Assembly: GCF_000972845.2 (NCBI RefSeq)
Contig: NC_040022.1
Location: forward strand, 2,023,011 to 2,087,010
Length of the DNA: 64,000 bases
Origin: Larimichthys crocea
Taxonomy: Eukaryota > Chordata > Actinopteri > Sciaenidae
Direction of reading: 5' to 3'
A model generated the notes under the pieces. The model worked only from the letters and a program-made list of their open reading frames with translations, had not been told where the DNA came from and searched no databases. This document shows, in pieces, positions 59,901 through 64,000 of the stretch. Position 1 is the stretch's first letter. Every line of letters begins with the position of its first letter. A program made the position numbers and the translations under genes.

Positions 59901-61911
59901 CTATCCTCCCTGTTCCAAAGGGGTCCATGTCCCAAACCATCCTGGAAACATTTCTGGATCCATCGCAGGAATACCAGGTCAAGGTCAGGTCACTGGTCGC
60001 CCCTGGAACACTTTACAAGGGAGTTCCCTCTGAATGGACTGAACCTGTGAGGTGGACCTCACATGAGGGTACTATATGTCTGCAGTGTTTCACGCTCTGT
60101 CTCAGTTTGGATACTTCCATTAGTACACTTGAGCTGTACTCACAGTACAGTACATTTTACCATAACTGACAGTGTGTACTCACTCTGGTGGTATGGAAGT
60201 ATGCAAATTGACACAGCACAGCTGATTCTCGACTTCTCTGTTGAAAGTGTCATAAATGATCATTGTCATTATTTGTCTTGTTTTCTGTCCCCTGACAGCC
60301 ACCTGGTCCCCGTCCACCCTCATCTATTTGTCCATCAGCGTGCTCGTGGCCGCAATCTTCTTCACACTCTACTGCACCATTCCAGCTTGTCAAAGGTCTT
60401 TTATTCATTTATGTTTATCATGTTTGTTTTTCATGAGTCTGCCTTAAGACTACATTAAAAATCCTGTACAGAGTACATGTTAGTAGAAATAAAATATAAA
60501 GTTTGTATTGCTTTGTAAAACATGAAAGTGGCACTTTGAACCACGTCACATGCTTCACTTAGCAGCTAAAAGAGAGTTTTATAGATGACAAATGTGTTTT
60601 CAAATCTGAATTTTTCATATTTAATTAATGAAATCTCTTTTTTTACGTAATATATTTTGAACAGGAGGGTCGTTCTGTGGGTGGACTCGGTTCCTTCTCC
60701 AGGCAAAAGCAAAATCCTGTCTGAGTTCAAGGTGAGACTGGAATACAGTTTGCATTCCCGGTGTATCAAGATAAATCTGTGTTCTCTGATTGTGTCTAGT
60801 GTTGTAATCATGATGTATCTGTGTGACCCAGTCTGCCACCAACTGGACCCTCATGCAGAGCGAGAGCACAGCCATGTGCAAAGTGCAGCACATGGACAGC
60901 ATATCGACATGGTAACACGCTTCACACGGGACATTTCCAGACTGAAACTGATAAAAATAAATTCTTCTGATGCATTGATGGATAAATTAGGGAGAAAACT
61001 AATTCTGCTCTGTCTCTGCCTGCAGCTCTTCAGACGCTTCGCTCTGGTTAACCAAGGACAGTGAAACAAAGTGTTTGGAGAAGGACGATGGCTGCTGGAA
61101 GTGTGGTAACCTGCCTTCCCCCACTGAGGAGGTCCACACCACTGAGACATCCTCCATGAGCTTCAGCGGGCCGTACATCTTCTGTCAGGTCAGTTACTCA
61201 CAGACGCAGTCAGTGTCGTTTCTCAGGTATTCTGATGTTTACTCAGCGTAAATCGGAAGCACAAACATACAGACTCAAACTTCGGCCTCTGTCATTATGT
61301 CCGTAGAGGCTGCTGAGCCTGTACAAACACTAACAATCCCCCGGTGCTCTGAGCTCACAGTCCGGGCAGCCTGGCTAACGAACTTAACAACAGCTAACAG
61401 CAGCTACAGCTGGCAGCAGGTTGCTTGAGCCGGAGGACATCAGAGGGTTATCAAAGAAATATTATTAATACGTCTGCAGCCATTAAACCTCATCTCATTT
61501 CTCTCTTTCTGGCAGTTATCGGAGCCAAACTGCACGTCAGTGGATGTGAAGTGTGAGGAGGAAAAGAAGGAAACCCCATCAGATGAGTCTGCATCATCTT
61601 CCCCTGCGACTTTCACCATTTACGGGCAAGGTTACGTCTGCCTGCCCAGCCGCAGCGCCTCCAAGTCCACACAGGATCTTACTCACTGCGATGCCGACAC
61701 AGACTCACACAGGCAGGACAGCGCTGAGCAGGACCAACAGCATCCAGATAAGTCGGACGTCCAGCAAGGACTGGACTGGACAACCAGTGGGCCTACCAGC
61801 ATCCACCAACCTCCAGCCTACGTCACAGGACCTTTCACCTCCTGGCCTCAGGGAGGCACCATACAGCCCTCTGGGTACTGCCACATCCCCACATCCACAC
61901 ATCCGACATGA
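54453..61911 (+). CDS. csf2rb: Cytokine receptor common beta chain, complete 14-exon gene (702 aa)
   Basis: Type I membrane receptor chain that signals through JAK2/STAT5 for the IL-3/IL-5/GM-CSF family in myeloid cells. Exons: 54453-54555, 55462-55585, 56805-56983, 57097-57251, 57882-58026, 58343-58475, 58562-58716, 59649-59785, 59894-60068, 60299-60395, 60665-60731, 60832-60911, 61026-61188, 61516-61911. All borders are AG/GT and the frame is unbroken (2,109 nt). Order: signal peptide (about 1-17), domain 1 with LQCYNDYESFVHCTWSE (44-56), domain 2 ending in WSHWS (222-226), domain 3 with LHCVLDGENEVMCSW (243-257), domain 4 ending in PSEWT (422-426), membrane span (about 442-462), Box1 LWVDSVPSP (472-480), and a tail with Y567, Y607, Y611, Y673 and Y692. 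The words match human CSF2RB (LRCYNDY, LECFFDG, NGPYL, YLCLP) as I remember it. The human protein is longer (about 897 aa), mainly in the tail. Confidence 0.94.
57097..58026 (+). CDS. csf2rb: csf2rb exons 4-5: domain 2 with canonical WSHWS
   Basis: A fibronectin-type domain from LRARHPVNLS to the end of the first cytokine module. QWSHWSPAVTW (221-231) carries a textbook WSxWS box at a place where the human chain has only PSKWS, as I remember it. The intron between the exons (57252-57881) contains a fish dispersed repeat. Confidence 0.92.
57473..57630 (+). repeat. Dispersed fish repeat in csf2rb intron 4
   Basis: catgatgtcgcccattggtttgagaac ... ttgagtttggcatgttggttttctggaacaagaagtgacca resembles, from memory, a common teleost repeat (cccattggtttgtggac ... 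gagccagaagtgacca). Non-coding. Confidence 0.5.
58343..58716 (+). CDS. csf2rb: csf2rb exons 6-7: domain 3
   Basis: Begins DVGQFPSLHCVLDGENEV and carries the second C-x9-C-x-W signature (Cys245, Cys255, Trp257), marking the start of the membrane-proximal cytokine module. Exon 7 adds a CC pair (KRCCEN) and ends RAKIIKPHQH before the linker into domain 4. Confidence 0.92.
59299..59402 (+). repeat. Dispersed repeat family C (copy 2, csf2rb intron 7)
   Basis: Matches 14565-14660: gattgtt, ggagacactgacttcttc, ttgagatac, agctgtat and tttgtgtttagga in the same order. It ends about 245 bp before the exon 8 acceptor. Confidence 0.6.
59649..60068 (+). CDS. csf2rb: csf2rb exons 8-9: domain 4 with degenerate WSxWS
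   Basis: The membrane-proximal domain begins IRPNPPQEVKVRPKNNNW and includes the paired-Tyr strand LYYELCYNK. The box that should read WSxWS is PSEWT (422-426). The first Trp is Pro and the last Ser is Thr, while the second Trp is kept. In human this is the canonical WSEWS. Confidence 0.92.
60090..60200 (+). repeat. Dispersed repeat in csf2rb intron 9
   Basis: ctgtctcagtttggatacttccattagtacactt is shared with 8600-8634, followed by GTACT-rich words as at 2735-2830. Confidence 0.55.
60299..60395 (+). CDS. csf2rb: csf2rb exon 10: transmembrane segment
   Basis: Encodes TLIYLSISVLVAAIFFTLYC, one hydrophobic span (about 442-462), entered from ATWSPS and left with TIPACQR. This gives a single-pass type I receptor topology. 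Confidence 0.93.
60665..60731 (+). CDS. csf2rb: csf2rb exon 11: Box1 (JAK docking)
   Basis: Encodes RRVVLWVDSVPSPGKSKIL. The aromatic-x4-P-x-P pattern (Trp473, Pro478, Pro480) is the Box1 motif; human has KWEEKIPNPSKS at this place. It binds JAK2 in the family. Confidence 0.92.
60832..61911 (+). CDS. csf2rb: csf2rb exons 12-14: cytoplasmic tail
   Basis: Exons 12 and 13 give a Cys/Ser-rich segment ending FSGPYIFCQ (Tyr567), like human FNGPYLGP. Exon 14 (131 codons) has IYGQGYVCLPSRS (Tyr607, Tyr611), like human EYLCLP. It also has PPAYVTGP (Tyr673) and PSGYCHIP (Tyr692), like human GDYCFLP. These are likely phosphotyrosine docking sites. The tail is about 235 residues, well short of the human tail. 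Confidence 0.9.
61260..61450 (-). repeat. Dispersed repeat family A, minus-strand copy in csf2rb intron 13
   Basis: The reverse complement contains ctctgatgtcctccggct ... ctgctgccagctgtagctgctgttagctg, as at 4150-4260. It lies wholly inside the intron before the last exon. Confidence 0.7.
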
Positions 61912-62593
61912 GAGCATATCAAGGATTTGTGCTTCCAAGTGAAAAACTGCAAATGTGTGTTTTTACACATGAGAAAAGACTCATTAAGAACCACTTTGCC
62001 TGGCCTCCTCTTACCTAACGTTAGGTTGGGTTGCTGACCAATGGAGGGCAGTAGTGAGCTGAGCCTGTGAGCGCAGTGCAAGCAAATGTAAAGGATGGAA
62101 AACATAATCTATGTATAAATATGAACATCATTTACTTCCTTTTATATTTTCCCAGGCGTTTCACAAACCACAGATTCTTAAGAAATGTAATTATTATTCC
62201 TTCCTTAAACTCAGTGTCCCTTTCACAGCTGAGAAGCAGAACTATGTGAACTGTATTTCAATGGGGAAAAAAAAATCTGCCATGTTCACTGCGATCACGT
62301 ATGCATGTTTGCACCAAGGTGTGTGAGTTAGGACCTTGTTGTCAATGTTGTAGCCAGTGTGTTGCTGAATGTACGTACAGTATGTTATCTATTATATGTG
62401 CAAATCTTTAAATATATATATAATATATCTGAATATGTGTTAAAGCTACCTTTAATATTATTTACTATATATTAATATGAGCCATTTTCTTCAGGTTTTT
62501 TTTACAGTATACCTTTATTTAACTGGTCATGAACGAGTGAAATCATTCAAGTCTGAAATGTTTGCTTTTGTACTTTTGCACTGTGATAATAAA
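61912..62593 (+). other. csf2rb: csf2rb 3-prime untranslated region (probable)
   Basis: The stretch between the stop codon and the first good polyadenylation signal, AATAAA at 62588-62593. A second AATAAA is at 62682-62687. AT-rich with ATATAT words near 62410; mRNA end inferred, not observed. Confidence 0.55.
62588..62593 (+). terminator. Polyadenylation signal AATAAA (probable, csf2rb)
   Basis: First canonical hexamer clearly past the stop codon in an AT-rich tail, followed by a T-rich stretch. The alternative at 62682 is equally canonical. Confidence 0.5.
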
Positions 62594-62699
62594 CTATATT
62601 TTGTCTATGCTTTATGAATGGCTATGGTTTAAAACTGGCAAACTGTGCAACATACGCTCAGTTGCCAGTTTGATACAACTGAATAAAGCCGGGCTCAGC

Positions 62700-63535
62700 A
62701 GCCTGTATGGACAAAATGACAGAGGTGAAAAGATAGATGAATGATGTAAGAAGCTGAGAAGAGAAAATGACAAAGTCTTGTCAGACAAGAGTAAATGTGG
62801 GACTGACTTTTAGTGGTTGGCGAGAGCTTGGTGATATAAAAGGCTGAAAGACAGACGCAGAGTAAGTAAGTAAAGTAATATTAGCCGGCTGCTGTGTCTG
62901 CTGTTGTTGACCTGGCTTGATGTTTGGCTGTTTTAGACTCACTAGTTTTTGATCATAAGTAATAATAATCATAACAAATACACACATTTACGAGAATGGT
63001 ATCACACTCTGAAAGTGGAGGCACTAAATCAGAAAAATACAATTTCTCCAGTTGTTTTAAAGCCACTGGAAACCCAATAGTCTGTTTTTCTTAATCTCAT
63101 GCACTAATGTTAACATTGGCACGTGGTCAGTGTGTTTGGATTTGGTAACAGGTGCAACATTTTCACGTTAGACGTACGTATGTGCAGCAGCCTAATGTGG
63201 CAGCTGAGTTCCAGGTGGATATATGACTGTGTCTGCAGAGCTATGTGCTCTCACTCACTCAGCCACTCACACAAATGCACATTGTTGTATAATTTATTGC
63301 TCTGTTTATCTGCACATCTGTATAGCCTGACGGTGTGGAGCAGATTATTCAGGGTCTGTCGGTTTTCTGGCAGTAAGCGTAACACTATGCAGGGGTACAT
63401 GCATGTACACTGCAATGCTGTGTGTGACTGTAACACATTTATATCATGAACATATTGTGCTTGAGCGATGCATAAGCCCTGCAGAGGGAACACAATGCTG
63501 GAATTCCAGGCATGCTGATATCGACTTCCTGTGTT
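62700..63535. other. Intergenic after csf2rb; nothing recognised
   Basis: No gene or named repeat is supported here. Confidence 0.3.
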
Positions 63536-63540
63536 CTCAG

Positions 63541-63654
63541 CCCATCGCTAGGTACAACTTCCTGTCCGATGAGGTTGAGGAGCAGTCTGACACGCACCGA
63601 CTGAGTCATGATGCCCGCGAAGACGTCTATTTAACGTCTCCTTTATGGCCTTGA
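63541..63654 (+). other. Possible coding exon of unknown gene (weak)
   Basis: A pyrimidine tract and AG (cttcctgtgttctcag) precede an open frame reading PIARYNFLSDEVEEQSDTHR and ending with a stop after YLTSPLWP. Composition is more protein-like than the surrounding frames. I recognise no family, and no partner exon was found. Confidence 0.15.
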
Positions 63655-64000
63655 CCATAGCTGACGAAGACTAAGGGGGAAGGTGATGTGTTTTCCCAGC
63701 ATTCAGCTTAGCCCGCTCAAAACATTCACATTCCTCACCAGTCACCATCAGAGGACTATTGTTCCCTGAAGTTGAGGGGGGGGGGGTTGCTTTGAGCGAG
63801 TGACTGAATGAGTGAACGTGTGACAAATTCATAACTTCATCAGTAAAAACAGAAAAGGACACATAAAGGATGAAAGTGGGTGTTGATGCAAAGGCCAGAG
63901 TTAAGTGTGTGTGTGTATGTGCTTGAGGACGGGGTAGTTATGTGGTCATCTGCGTACGGCATGTCCCTGTCCTTTGTCGTACATAAAAACAGGAAAATAA
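63655..64000. other. Right edge; nothing recognised
   Basis: A run of 11 G bases at 63776-63786 and a short GT run near 63907-63916. Confidence 0.3.

Noticed and set aside
1..64000. tRNA, rRNA, CRISPR or bacterial operon features
   Set aside because: No tRNA box B motif in a cloverleaf context, no rRNA and no spaced direct repeats of CRISPR type were seen; the DNA is clearly vertebrate.

Overview
The window is vertebrate nuclear DNA, almost certainly from a teleost fish. The genes have short, intron-split exons with GT/AG borders. CA/TG microsatellites are very dense, and several dispersed repeats are of types I know from percomorph-like fish genomes. Only two protein-coding genes can be supported, one near each end, and they point away from each other. 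About 53 kb of intergenic DNA between them holds repeats but no gene I could recognise.

Left end (1-1.3 kb, minus strand): a parvalbumin gene. Three coding exons are visible (61, 133 and 110 bp of coding sequence). They encode the start, the AB region, the full CD calcium loop and nearly all of the EF loop. The last few codons lie off the left edge. Right end (54.45-61.91 kb, plus strand): a complete 14-exon cytokine-receptor gene of 702 codons. I identify it as csf2rb, the common beta chain of the IL-3/IL-5/GM-CSF receptors. It has a signal peptide, four fibronectin-like domains in two cytokine-receptor modules, one membrane span, a Box1 motif and a tyrosine-bearing tail. In human (from memory) PVALB, NCF4 and CSF2RB are neighbours on chromosome 22 with PVALB on the opposite strand, so gene order and orientation support both names. 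NCF4 was not seen between them.

Middle (2-54 kb): microsatellites (CA/TG, TTTC, ATG, CATCAC, AATCT, GA/CT); a Tc1/mariner-like element with TA ends (27.78-28.35 kb); a hAT-like miniature element (7.69-7.99 kb); L2/CR1-type LINE fragments (13.8, 38.5-41.8, 48.9-49.1 kb); a LINE 3-prime-end relic (6.1-6.4 kb); several recurring unclassified repeats; a degenerate minisatellite (44.9-45.25 kb); and two perfect short hairpins with related arms (19.55 and 43.21 kb).

The stretch 37.0-41.8 kb is a near-complete direct duplication interrupted by a 10-N gap. The second copy has lost many single bases. Removing 39336-41699 rejoins a continuous LINE sequence, so this is most likely an assembly artefact. 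The most interesting biology is in the receptor: its membrane-distal module has a canonical WSxWS motif and its membrane-proximal module a degenerate one, the reverse of the human protein as I remember it.
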